From Schizochytrium sp. CCTCC M209059 (taxonomy: Eukaryota > Sar > Bigyra > Thraustochytrida > Thraustochytriidae), in contig KN805401.1 in assembly GCA_000818945.1 (NCBI GenBank), positions 322,102 to 386,101 on the forward strand: a stretch of 64,000 nucleotides of DNA, written 5' to 3'. The notes beneath the pieces are model-generated. The model worked only from the letters and a program-made list of their open reading frames with translations, had not been told where the DNA came from and did no database searches. Made by a program: the position numbers and the translations under genes. Within the stretch, counting starts at the first letter, position 1. The number at the start of each line of letters is the position of its first letter. This document shows positions 1 to 9,407 of this stretch, one piece after another.

Positions 1-354
1 CCCTCCCCCCGTTCAAGTTTTCGACAAACCCCCCCCCCCCCCCCCTACTTACCTACCTTATGATCAATCAACCTTGTGTCTGCTTCCGATCGAACAATCA
101 ATCAATCTATTCCCTTCGCTGACCGTAACCTTTTTCCAAATATTTCATCCTTTTTGTGCTGCTAACTAGTCCTTGCGAACGAAATTCACGCATAGAAAGA
201 GAGAGAGAGAGAGAGGAAGCGATGGTCCAAACCCAGTTAGCAGTCAAGCACGCAGGCAGGCAGGTTCATCAAGTGGCTGAGTGCCCTCGTTGTCTTGTGC
301 TGCTGTGGAAAAAACCAGCGCTAGTGAGCAAAGCCGCGCTTACATCGAGACTTC
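1..354. other. 3' flank of Trx-TrxR gene; no gene seen
   Basis: This stretch lies downstream of the minus-strand Trx-TrxR stop codon. It has C-rich runs near positions 29-45 and a GA-rich run near 197-215. I see no supported coding or RNA gene. Part of it is probably the 3' untranslated region of the minus-strand gene. Confidence 0.6.
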
Positions 355-2412
355 TTATGCAGACTCGTCGCAAGCCTCGTTCGGGTCAACGCCAAGCTTT
401 GCTTCCCTCTCACGTTGCGTTTCCTCCATGATCTCACGAAGCATCTCCTCCTCGAGCGCTTGACGCTCGTCCTTGATACCATGCTCCAGGAGCCATCGTT
501 CCGCATCGAGAGCTGCCATGGCTCCCGTGCCGGCTGATGTGATGGCCTGACGGTAGACTGCGTCAGCAACATCACCAGCCGCGAATACACCTTGCACCGA
601 GGTGCGCGTCGAAGGCCCCGGCACCTCAAGATATCCCTGGTCGTTCATCGTGAGCTGACCGCGGAATGGCCATGTGTTGGGCGTGTGACCAATCGCGACA
701 AAGGCGCCGCTCACAGGAAGCGTCACCTCCTCGCCAGAGTCGGTCTTGCGCAGCTTGACCGCCGTGAGGAGCTCAATGTCCTCTGTCGTGTCAGCTCCCT
801 GGGCATTCACGTGCGGGTCCTTGTCGGCCTCCTCCGGTGTCTCCGTGTGGCCGATAAAGTCTACGATTGTAGTGTTCCATAGAACCTCAATCTTGGGATG
901 TTCCATGACGCGCTGCGCAAGAATGAGCGACGCCTTGCTAAAGGTGTCTCGTCGGTGCACGATCGTCACCTTGGAGCACATGGTCGCCAAGTGCAGTGCC
1001 TCCTCCATGGCAGTGTCACCACCACCGACCACCACAACCTCTTGATCGCGATACAAGTAGCCATCGCACGTAGCACACGCCGACACGCCGCCACCCTTGA
1101 ACTTTTCCTCTGACTCGAGGCCGAGCCACTTCGACGCGGCGCCTGTTGCTACCACAACAGTGTGCGTCGAGATGCTGGACGAGTTCAAGCGCAGGACGTG
1201 GGGCTGGCCCGTCGTGGCGCTGAGCTCCACGCCGGAGACCATTTCGTCGCTAAAGACCGCACCGTAGCGCGCTGCCTGCTTTTGCATCTCGTACACCACG
1301 GCCGGTCCAGTAATGTCGATCGCGAGGCCTGGATAGTTCTCCACGAGCACACCCTTGCCGCAGAGCTGGCCATCATTCGGTGGGCCGACCACAACAGGCC
1401 GCAGACCGGCTCGCGCAGCGTATACGGCAGCACTAAGACCCGCGGGACCGGCACCGATGATGACAACGCGTTCCGCAAGACCATCCGGGTCCGGTGTGTA
1501 CATGTTGAACGTTGGCGTATCTTCGCCGTCATCTTCTTCGTCCTCGTCCTCGCTGCCATTCTCTTCCATTTGCGCCTCGAGCTCGGCCTTGCGCTTCTCG
1601 AGCTCGGCCTCAAGAGCATCCATGCTGGCAAGGTGGAGGTTCGGCTTGAGCGGCTCCTCTTTGGCTCGTCGTGACGAAGTCGACGATGCCGGCGGGGGCG
1701 TCGTTTGCTGCTGCTTTGCGCCCTGTTTCGGGTCCTCGGCGCTTTGGGGCGCGTCCGGGTCGTAGCGCAGCGTAGTAGCCGGGGCGACGCCGTATTTTTT
1801 CTTGAGCGCCTTGGCCAAGTTGCGGTGGCCCTTGCCGCCCTCTTCACCGCCGGCCTTCTTCATGACCTTGTCGAGATTCTCTTCGGTCGCTTTGTCGGGA
1901 GCATGTTCCTTGTAGAAGCTTTCTAGCGCCTCGCGTGTGATTTTCACGTTGTTCGCTTTGAAGTCGCTTGCAAGTCGGCTGGCCCACGCTTGCAGCTGCT
2001 GCAGGTCGCCACCGGAAAACTGGTGCTGCTTCTTGCCGTTTTGGTAGAACTGAAACGTTGGCATGCTCCGAATCCGCTGCTGCGAGCTCGTCTCACGGTT
2101 CCCGTTCACGTCAACTTTGGCAAAGACAACCTTGTCGCGGTACTGCTTGGCCAGGTTCTTGTAATGCGGCGCGATTTGCCTGCACGGCCCGCACCCATCG
2201 CTGTAGTAGTCGATGATGACGCCCAGTCCCGTCACATCGCGATGGTAATTGAGCAGCCGCGTGAACTCCTTTTGCGTCCGCAAGTTGCGCACCAGCGGTC
2301 GTGCACCTGTCGCGCCGATGAGCGCGGTCGTCAGCGTCAGGACAGCCACGAAAGCCCTCGCGAGGGCGCCTTTCGACGAGTACGAGGCGGACGAGAAGGT
2401 GGTCGTCGCCAT
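355..2412 (-). CDS. Thioredoxin-thioredoxin reductase fusion (N-terminal Trx, C-terminal NADPH/FAD TrxR)
   Basis: A 685-residue protein predicted to pass electrons from NADPH through FAD to its own thioredoxin. Residues 1-37 form a Ser/Thr/Ala-rich leader with a hydrophobic stretch, read as a signal peptide or anchor; a mitochondrial presequence is not excluded. The Trx domain (about 45-150) has the active site CGPC at 74-77 and the cis-Pro SMPTF at 116-120. A charged, low-complexity linker follows to about 310. The reductase domain has the FAD motif GAGPAG at 320-325, redox CATC at 446-449, the NADP motif GGGDTA at 463-468, HRRDTF from 487, and a C-terminal FAD motif GVFAAGDV. This is the low-molecular-weight TrxR type. 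The ATG at 2412 was chosen because the upstream in-frame stretch is Arg-rich low complexity and the leader begins here. No KDEL-like tail is present. The domain order is opposite to plant NTRC. The gene's first 114 coding bases are duplicated upstream. Confidence 0.92.
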   Translation of the reverse strand: MATTTFSSASYSSKGALARAFVAVLTLTTALIGATGARPLVRNLRTQKEFTRLLNYHRDVTGLGVIIDYYSDGCGPCRQIAPHYKNLAKQYRDKVVFAKVDVNGNRETSSQQRIRSMPTFQFYQNGKKQHQFSGGDLQQLQAWASRLASDFKANNVKITREALESFYKEHAPDKATEENLDKVMKKAGGEEGGKGHRNLAKALKKKYGVAPATTLRYDPDAPQSAEDPKQGAKQQQTTPPPASSTSSRRAKEEPLKPNLHLASMDALEAELEKRKAELEAQMEENGSEDEDEEDDGEDTPTFNMYTPDPDGLAERVVIIGAGPAGLSAAVYAARAGLRPVVVGPPNDGQLCGKGVLVENYPGLAIDITGPAVVYEMQKQAARYGAVFSDEMVSGVELSATTGQPHVLRLNSSSISTHTVVVATGAASKWLGLESEEKFKGGGVSACATCDGYLYRDQEVVVVGGGDTAMEEALHLATMCSKVTIVHRRDTFSKASLILAQRVMEHPKIEVLWNTTIVDFIGHTETPEEADKDPHVNAQGADTTEDIELLTAVKLRKTDSGEEVTLPVSGAFVAIGHTPNTWPFRGQLTMNDQGYLEVPGPSTRTSVQGVFAAGDVADAVYRQAITSAGTGAMAALDAERWLLEHGIKDERQALEEEMLREIMEETQREREAKLGVDPNEACDESA

Positions 2413-3777
2413 GGTCTGCCTCGTCACGCGACTCTCCCACGACCGCGAAAAAGGGATCTCGATCCCCTTGAAAACGGAAGTCTTCTCGCACAGCGCGCGC
2501 CAGACGTGCCCCGTCCCGCTCGCCCTAGGCGTCAGCCGTCTCCGGCGCGGAGACCTCGCTCGACCTCTCCGAGCCGCTCGCGCGCCAAGCGGTTCTGCGC
2601 CACGCTGTTCGACGTTGGCGCCGCCCCGAAGAGACCTATCGCGCTTAGGTCTCTTTCTCCCTTCCGAGCCCCTGCGCAACGCACTTTCGGACGGGGTTGC
2701 GTCGAGCCGCGCCGCGCCGCGCCGCGCGAGCCATGGCGGACGCAGGGCCGAGCGCTGCGCGGCTGCAGCGGCTGCAGCGGCTAGCCGCAGCGCAGCGCGG
2801 CGCAGAAATCTCTGTGCGCGCTCGTCGAGGCCTGCCGCCGGTTTTTTTGCGAAGGCGAAACGAAACGAGCCAGCAAGATCTATCTAGCGAGCCATCCTAG
2901 CTCAACACAGCTCAGGTCAACGCAGCTCAGCTCATCTCGTCTCCGCGGCTCTTCGAGTTGGCCTCGGGAGGCCGAACGCGCCGCTCGCTCGCCCGCCCGC
3001 CCGCTCGGTCGACCGCGCGTCCGTGACGACAGACGCGGCGCCCGCGGCCCTCTGGCACGCGCGCGAGCGAGGGACACGAGCCTGACGAGGCCCGCGCGCC
3101 TGCTCGGTCGGGTCTGGCGTGGCAGCCGGCATCTCCAGCTCGACCCCGCCTCGCACCTGCAGCTCCTGCAGCTCCTGCTCCTGCAGCTCCTGCAGCTCCT
3201 GCTCCTGCAGCTCCTGCAGCTCCTGCAGCAGCTCCTGCAGCTCGAGCTCGCTCGCTCGCTCGCCGAGCGTCCGTGCCGCGCGGGCGCGAGAGTCATGTTG
3301 CACGGGCCTCCATCTTGGATCTCGGAGCAGGATCTCTCGGCCTGCATCTTTTGCGTCCACAAGCCGCCGTGGCGTGCGTCTGCCTGGGCCTCTGCGCGTC
3401 TGCGCGAGCGCCCTGTGCGTGCGTGCGTGCGTGCGTGCGGCCAGCGCCTTGCTCCGATCCCTCTCGAGCGCGAGAGGAGCCCTCTTCCGCCACGTTTCCC
3501 GCCGCTCTTTTTACCATCAGCCCCCTCGCATCTTTATCTCGATCTTTTCTGCCTTTCGCTCTCCCTCGGACGCGCGGGACAGGGGCCACACTTGAGGGGC
3601 CACGCCGCGCCAAAAGCGCGATCACGGCGCCGGCCGGCCTGCCTGCCTGGCGGGCGGGATCCATCCATCCGGCCGGCCGGCAGCGCAGGAGCGCGGGCGG
3701 AGGCTCGCCGCCTGGCCGGTCGCGAGGGCGAGCCGCGAGGGCGAGCCGTGGCCACGCGCTCGCTCGCCCGCGGGGCG
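2299..3777. repeat. Tandem duplication, unit 1 (1479 bp)
   Basis: This unit holds the first 38 codons of the Trx-TrxR gene plus about 1.36 kb of 5' flank. It is repeated directly at 3778-5232. By eye the copies are essentially identical. The differences are 24 extra bases in the CTGCAGCTC-type microsatellite here (near 3165-3240) and one C/T difference close to the end (GCCCGCGGGG here, GCCTGCGGGG in unit 2). The left junction starts TCGTGCACC at 2299 and recurs at 3778. Confidence 0.95.
3160..3245. repeat. CTGCAG/CTC microsatellite (unit 1)
   Basis: Degenerate array of CTGCAGCTC-like words. The matching array in unit 2 (about 4639-4700) lacks 24 bases. This is the only length difference seen between the duplicated units. 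Confidence 0.85.
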
Positions 3778-3891
3778 TCGTGCACCTGTCGCGCCGATGA
3801 GCGCGGTCGTCAGCGTCAGGACAGCCACGAAAGCCCTCGCGAGGGCGCCTTTCGACGAGTACGAGGCGGACGAGAAGGTGGTCGTCGCCAT
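3622..3891 (-). pseudogene. Duplicated signal-peptide fragment of Trx-TrxR
   Basis: The second duplication unit carries a copy of the Trx-TrxR start. The ATG at 3891 and the first 38 residues (leader ending ..IGATGAR) are unchanged. At 3778/3777 the frame runs into the far end of unit 1 instead of the Trx domain and adds about 51 Arg/Pro/Gly-rich residues before a stop at 3622. The product would be 89 residues with a leader but no Trx or TrxR domain, so I call it a broken partial copy. If transcribed, it could give a long alternative 5' leader for the intact gene. Confidence 0.75.
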
Positions 3892-5232
3892 GGTCTGCCT
3901 CGTCACGCGACTCTCCCACGACCGCGAAAAAGGGATCTCGATCCCCTTGAAAACGGAAGTCTTCTCGCACAGCGCGCGCCAGACGTGCCCCGTCCCGCTC
4001 GCCCTAGGCGTCAGCCGTCTCCGGCGCGGAGACCTCGCTCGACCTCTCCGAGCCGCTCGCGCGCCAAGCGGTTCTGCGCCACGCTGTTCGACGTTGGCGC
4101 CGCCCCGAAGAGACCTATCGCGCTTAGGTCTCTTTCTCCCTTCCGAGCCCCTGCGCAACGCACTTTCGGACGGGGTTGCGTCGAGCCGCGCCGCGCCGCG
4201 CCGCGCGAGCCATGGCGGACGCAGGGCCGAGCGCTGCGCGGCTGCAGCGGCTGCAGCGGCTAGCCGCAGCGCAGCGCGGCGCAGAAATCTCTGTGCGCGC
4301 TCGTCGAGGCCTGCCGCCGGTTTTTTTGCGAAGGCGAAACGAAACGAGCCAGCAAGATCTATCTAGCGAGCCATCCTAGCTCAACACAGCTCAGGTCAAC
4401 GCAGCTCAGCTCATCTCGTCTCCGCGGCTCTTCGAGTTGGCCTCGGGAGGCCGAACGCGCCGCTCGCTCGCCCGCCCGCCCGCTCGGTCGACCGCGCGTC
4501 CGTGACGACAGACGCGGCGCCCGCGGCCCTCTGGCACGCGCGCGAGCGAGGGACACGAGCCTGACGAGGCCCGCGCGCCTGCTCGGTCGGGTCTGGCGTG
4601 GCAGCCGGCATCTCCAGCTCGACCCCGCCTCGCACCTGCAGCTCCTGCAGCTCCTGCTCCTGCAGCTCCTGCAGCTCCTGCAGCAGCTCCTGCAGCTCGA
4701 GCTCGCTCGCTCGCTCGCCGAGCGTCCGTGCCGCGCGGGCGCGAGAGTCATGTTGCACGGGCCTCCATCTTGGATCTCGGAGCAGGATCTCTCGGCCTGC
4801 ATCTTTTGCGTCCACAAGCCGCCGTGGCGTGCGTCTGCCTGGGCCTCTGCGCGTCTGCGCGAGCGCCCTGTGCGTGCGTGCGTGCGTGCGTGCGGCCAGC
4901 GCCTTGCTCCGATCCCTCTCGAGCGCGAGAGGAGCCCTCTTCCGCCACGTTTCCCGCCGCTCTTTTTACCATCAGCCCCCTCGCATCTTTATCTCGATCT
5001 TTTCTGCCTTTCGCTCTCCCTCGGACGCGCGGGACAGGGGCCACACTTGAGGGGCCACGCCGCGCCAAAAGCGCGATCACGGCGCCGGCCGGCCTGCCTG
5101 CCTGGCGGGCGGGATCCATCCATCCGGCCGGCCGGCAGCGCAGGAGCGCGGGCGGAGGCTCGCCGCCTGGCCGGTCGCGAGGGCGAGCCGCGAGGGCGAG
5201 CCGTGGCCACGCGCTCGCTCGCCTGCGGGGCG
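3778..5232. repeat. Tandem duplication, unit 2 (1455 bp)
   Basis: This is the second copy of the promoter and first-exon unit. It sits between unit 1 and the divergent gene at 5571, so each gene has its own adjacent copy of the same flank. Near-identity implies a very recent event or an assembly duplication of a heterozygous indel. Confidence 0.95.
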
Positions 5233-5570
5233 GCTCGGCCGGTGTGCGCCGCGGCTCCCGCCCTCTGGCTCCCTCTGGGACGTCTTCTCTTCGTCTCGGG
5301 GCGGCGGGCGAGCGGCAAACCCGAAAACTGCGGCGGGGACCCACGTAGAGATACGTGTACGTACGTACATTCCTCCACGTCGGGCGCCCGGGCGAGCGAG
5401 CGAGCGAGCGAGCGAAGGAAGCAAAGCCGGAAGGCGGGGAGGAGAGGGCGGCGACACCAGGAGAGAGCTCGTAGGCAGGCTGCCCCGGTGGACGGAGCGG
5501 ACGGCGAGACCGCTCAGGAACTTGACGGCGACGACGACGACGACGACGACGACCAGCTTGCGAAGGAAAG

Positions 5571-7349
5571 ATGCGGACGGCGTGCGTGGCCGGCGGAGTG
5601 CTGCTTGCGCTCGCCTTGGGGAGCGAGGTGGCGAACGCCGAGAGCCCCCCGCTCCTGTACAACGCAGGCACAAGCGAACCGTACTATTGTACTGATGGTG
5701 AAGGCACGTATTTATCGGGGGTCTTCACCGCTGCAGAGGGACGCTCCGAGCAAGAAGGCCTCGAAGTATGCATCGAATTGTTCGGATCCGCGGTGATCAA
5801 GTACAGCTATGAATCCATCTCGGAAGAGTTCTCGTGCTACCTTGACACTACCGGTGATCTGATCGTCCTGCCAGAGGGCTGGACATACTTCGATGGTCCC
5901 GACGGACGAAACTATATCGCAGACGTCCATCCAAGCCAAATCTCAATCTGCTACGACTTCTATGCTCCCCCAACCCCGGAACCAACGTCCTCTGGCGTGG
6001 TGGCTCCGGCATACGATGCAGGAAGAACATACTCAGGATTCTGCACGAATGAGGAGGGCGCGACCTTGGTTGGATGCTATACCTCGACAATCGGAAAATC
6101 GGAGCAAGAAGGCCTTGACACATGTTTTGATGTGTTTGGAGACATAGTCATCGGGTACAGCTATGAGGCAGCCACGGAAGAATTTTCCTGCTACTTTGAC
6201 TCGGTAGATTTGCCAACACCCATCCCCGACGGCTGGGGATACTTTGGGGATCCAGACGCGAGAGCTCCCGTTGCAGGCGGCACTGGAAGCCCGGATTCGG
6301 TCTGCTACGACTTTCTCGCGGACCCGACTCCCCAACCTACCCCATCGGGAACGCAAGGCCCAAGATATGACGCTGGAGAGATCTATGCAGGGTTCTGCGT
6401 TGACAGAGATGGCCTTGTACTTTCTGGATACTATACGGGCACAAACGGAAAGACAGAACAAGAAGGTCTTGACACGTGCTTTGAAATATTTGGGGAAAGT
6501 GTGGTAGTCGGCTACAGCTTCGAGCAACCATTGCAAGAGTTCACGTGCTACTTTGACAACGCATCTATACCTCCATTGCCAAGCGGCTGGTCGTCCTTCG
6601 GAAGCTTGGATGCAAGGGCTCCCATCGTAGGTGGCGATGGAAGCGAAAATTCTGTGTGCTACGACTTTCTCCTAGGCGTGACGCCGAGTCCCACTCCATT
6701 TACTGAGTGCTCAGCGCATGTTGTGGCTGCCGTGGACCGTACCTACGCGACTGATTTCCCCAAGCCTGCAATCGAGAGCGTGAAAGAGGCCTACGATTTT
6801 GTTGAAGCAGTCGTTGAACGCCTTCCGCTCAGCAGCTCGCTTCCTTTCGGCCTGCTCGATCTCGACCGAACCTCCACGAGTTGGCGTCTCCCAATTGACG
6901 GAGATGACGCCACGGATAGTACTCTTGTTGCAACGACCATCGCGGAGGCCCGAGACAGCCTCGGCGCGGGCTCGCGGGCCTACGGTACAAAGTTTCCTCC
7001 CGTATTCAAGGGCATTGCTAGCAAGCTCGCCTCTATTAACGACGCGCCTGGATTTATCCTCCTCGTCAGCGACGGCATCCTGCTCAAGCCAGACCACTGG
7101 CCAATCTATGCTCGTCTTAAAAACAAGCTGACCAGTGACTACGGAACAAGCGCGCCCACCTTCCTGTGTTTCCGCACGGAGGGCGCGATCAATACCAAGT
7201 TCTTCGATTCTGTTTGCGACGAAACATTTTACCCGGGCATGGATAACAAGACCCTCGCCGAAATCGCGACAGACATCACTGAGCACATTTGCACTTCCTC
7301 TCTGTCGGAAATCCAGAGCTCTTTTGTGAGGCCCGGGGGACGACACTAG
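5571..7349 (+). CDS. Secreted protein: three Cys-containing repeats plus vWA-like domain
   Basis: A 592-residue protein of unknown function. Residues 1-24 look like a cleavable signal peptide (MRTACVAGG.. ending ..VANAES). Three repeats of about 115-120 residues follow. Each has four conserved Cys and shared words such as SEQEGL or TEQEGL, CY(F/L)D, P.GW and a closing CYDF, and each is followed by a Pro/Thr linker (for example PTPEPTSSG, PTPQPTPSG). From about residue 380 to the end the fold looks like a von Willebrand A domain: a first strand with VAAVDRTYATD and a later FILLVSDG. The metal site is not the classical DxSxS (the sequence is DRTYAT), so metal binding is uncertain. The likely location is the cell surface or outside the cell. 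It is divergent from Trx-TrxR, with the duplicated region between them. I do not recognise the repeat family. Confidence 0.85.
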   Translation: MRTACVAGGVLLALALGSEVANAESPPLLYNAGTSEPYYCTDGEGTYLSGVFTAAEGRSEQEGLEVCIELFGSAVIKYSYESISEEFSCYLDTTGDLIVLPEGWTYFDGPDGRNYIADVHPSQISICYDFYAPPTPEPTSSGVVAPAYDAGRTYSGFCTNEEGATLVGCYTSTIGKSEQEGLDTCFDVFGDIVIGYSYEAATEEFSCYFDSVDLPTPIPDGWGYFGDPDARAPVAGGTGSPDSVCYDFLADPTPQPTPSGTQGPRYDAGEIYAGFCVDRDGLVLSGYYTGTNGKTEQEGLDTCFEIFGESVVVGYSFEQPLQEFTCYFDNASIPPLPSGWSSFGSLDARAPIVGGDGSENSVCYDFLLGVTPSPTPFTECSAHVVAAVDRTYATDFPKPAIESVKEAYDFVEAVVERLPLSSSLPFGLLDLDRTSTSWRLPIDGDDATDSTLVATTIAEARDSLGAGSRAYGTKFPPVFKGIASKLASINDAPGFILLVSDGILLKPDHWPIYARLKNKLTSDYGTSAPTFLCFRTEGAINTKFFDSVCDETFYPGMDNKTLAEIATDITEHICTSSLSEIQSSFVRPGGRH

Positions 7350-8279
7350 CTAGCCTAGTACGGACGATATCAAGTCCGTAGCCGACTCTTTCCTTTTCTT
7401 CTTAAATACTTGGTTAAAGCAAGTCACCATAGGCCTACCAGATCTCTCAGTGACGATCAATGTGGACGACCGTCCGTCATGATCTATCTGGCTGTCATCT
7501 CTCGTCCTCGATCACAGAGCTTGTCTGCTGTGGTGCTAGTAATCATCAATAATTTCGTTCTCCATCCAAGCTTTGGAATGAATCTAAACGCGAATGCGAA
7601 TGCGAGTGCGTGCAGACAATTAGCATACATGCATCCTCCTCGTGGTGAGCTGGACGGTCGATCGACTGGCTCCATGTACGTGCGCCTTGGGCCCATGTCC
7701 CACTCCTCTACACCTGGTACAAGCGAGCGTTCACGTGCCGGGTCCAAGTCGAGCCGAGGTCCTGCCACATCCTTCCTCTTCACGCGCACAGACCGCCACT
7801 GCAAGATGTGCTCGGCGGCAGCCTCAGGAAACTGTCCCCACTCGCTTCCCCAGTCCGCATCCCAAGCTGGTCGATCATTCGACGCAAATCATACAAACAA
7901 ATCATTAACTTCAACATCGGCGCCGCGTGTTCCCGCTTCTCCGCCGGGCAGAGCCAACGACGGATAGCCGCAGCCTGTATCCGGTGACCGGCAGCGGCTC
8001 GACTCGGCGCGGCTGAGAACTATGGTCGCGAGGAGTTCGACGAGAGCACGTGGCGGTAATAGTTACAGTAGAAGTAGCGGTAGGAGGAGCAAGGCCGGCG
8101 GCGCGTCTGGCTCTCAACGCATATATTGGCGCCGCGACGCCGAGGAGAAAGCCGCGCAGGCCGCGCCGGAGGAGCTGCAGAGCCGCAGAGAGGCCGACGC
8201 GAGCGAAGACGAGGGCGGCGAGGGCGGCGAGGGCCCGTCCCGGCGTGAGTGCGTCGGAGACGAGGCTGCGCGAGCGAAA
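7350..8279. other. Intergenic region between two plus-strand genes
   Basis: Contains one TAGGCCTA palindrome at 7430 and short GCGAAT-type repeats near 7590. The 3' part probably includes the 5' untranslated region of the next gene. I see no convincing gene. Confidence 0.5.
7430..7437. other. TAGGCCTA palindrome
   Basis: Perfect 8-bp palindrome followed by CC, 81 bases after the upstream stop codon. It is one of five intergenic sites seen in the window. Function unknown. Confidence 0.5.
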
Positions 8280-9128
8280 ATGGGGCAGAATACGAGCAAG
8301 GAGGGCGAGGACCAGGAGGCGCTGGCAGAGCAGTGCTTCCACCGCAAAGCCTCCTTTGTGGAGGCCATCATGGCGCTCGTGGGTCTCGGCGGAGGGAGAC
8401 TCACTCGCGCCGACAGCAATGAGACCTTGCACATGGAGTCGGACGAGTCTGACGATGACAGCGTTGGCCGCTCGCGACGAGGATCTGGCGCAGTTGCTGC
8501 AAATGCTGCAAAGGCGTCCACCTCGCCTCATGTCCGACGACGCTCGAGCATGAACACACGCCCAAGCCCCGCTTATAATGCTCCTAGGAATGCCGACGCT
8601 GCCATCTCCGACATCAAGAGGCCCAGTCTTGCATCCATCGGCAGCGGCATCTCGCAGAGAAGGTCAAGTGTAAGCGAACTCTTGGATGTCGAGAGAAAGG
8701 AGGATGAGGAGGACCTCGAGCTCCTTTCGCACCTGCAGACCAACTCCGAGTACAGCGATGAAACAACAGAGACCTACCTGACGGAGGATCAAGAGCTCCT
8801 TCTTCTGCGACGTGCTGCTGACGCCTGGGAGAAGAAGGACATTTCCGCCATCACTGATTGCGAGTCGGAAATTCGCGTCAAGTTGCTGGATCCAAAAAAG
8901 GACTCGCGAGAGGCGCTCGAAAACGAGGTCATGCTGCTGCGCCAGCAGCTCGAGTCCAAAAACTCCGAGATGATGCGACTCAAGTCCAGCAGCGTCTCGG
9001 GTGTCTCCACTTCGGAACTCTACTTGATCGATTCCATGTCGACCACTTCGGATAATTTTTCAGAATCCGACGCGTTCTCTTCCGTTTCGGGCGCTTTCTC
9101 TTCTGTGTCCGGAGCAGGCTATCTTTGA
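8280..9128 (+). CDS. Putative N-myristoylated Ser/acidic-rich protein
   Basis: A 282-residue protein starting MGQNTSKEGED, which fits the N-myristoylation consensus (Gly2, Ser/Thr at 6, Lys at 7). This decided the start. The frame is open further upstream, but that part is Arg/Gly/Glu low complexity, and the ATG here sits in a good A-rich context (GCGAAAATGG). The body is hydrophilic, Ser- and Glu/Asp-rich, with few hydrophobic blocks. A helical, probably coiled-coil segment (about 195-245) contains heptad-like ENEVMLLRQQLESKNSEM. No catalytic domain is recognised. It is most likely a membrane-tethered scaffold or signalling adaptor. The next gene downstream is convergent, and its product also begins with a myristoylation-type motif. 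Confidence 0.75.
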   Translation: MGQNTSKEGEDQEALAEQCFHRKASFVEAIMALVGLGGGRLTRADSNETLHMESDESDDDSVGRSRRGSGAVAANAAKASTSPHVRRRSSMNTRPSPAYNAPRNADAAISDIKRPSLASIGSGISQRRSSVSELLDVERKEDEEDLELLSHLQTNSEYSDETTETYLTEDQELLLLRRAADAWEKKDISAITDCESEIRVKLLDPKKDSREALENEVMLLRQQLESKNSEMMRLKSSSVSGVSTSELYLIDSMSTTSDNFSESDAFSSVSGAFSSVSGAGYL

Positions 9129-9407
9129 CTTGGGTGGGCTGACCCCACCTCTTCTCCGCCCGCCACGCCCCGTGACCTATCCCTGACACTGATGCGCTCG
9201 CACAATCACACACAAGTTCTCCCACTCCGTACTCTTTTAACCTCTTTTCTTTTGCCTTGGCCTTCGTTTGCTCGTCGGCTTCTTTCGACTATAGCCTCCA
9301 CACGTGCGCTCGCGGTCCAACGCTGACTCGAATCCTTTTTATGTAGAAAATACATCTGTCAATTCTTTTCTCTTCTCTTGACTTGCTTTACTTGCTTCAC
9401 TTGCTTG

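Noticed and set aside
2697..4379. Arg/Ala-rich frames repeated in both duplication units
   Set aside because: They are repeated because the DNA is duplicated. They are low complexity and open on both strands.
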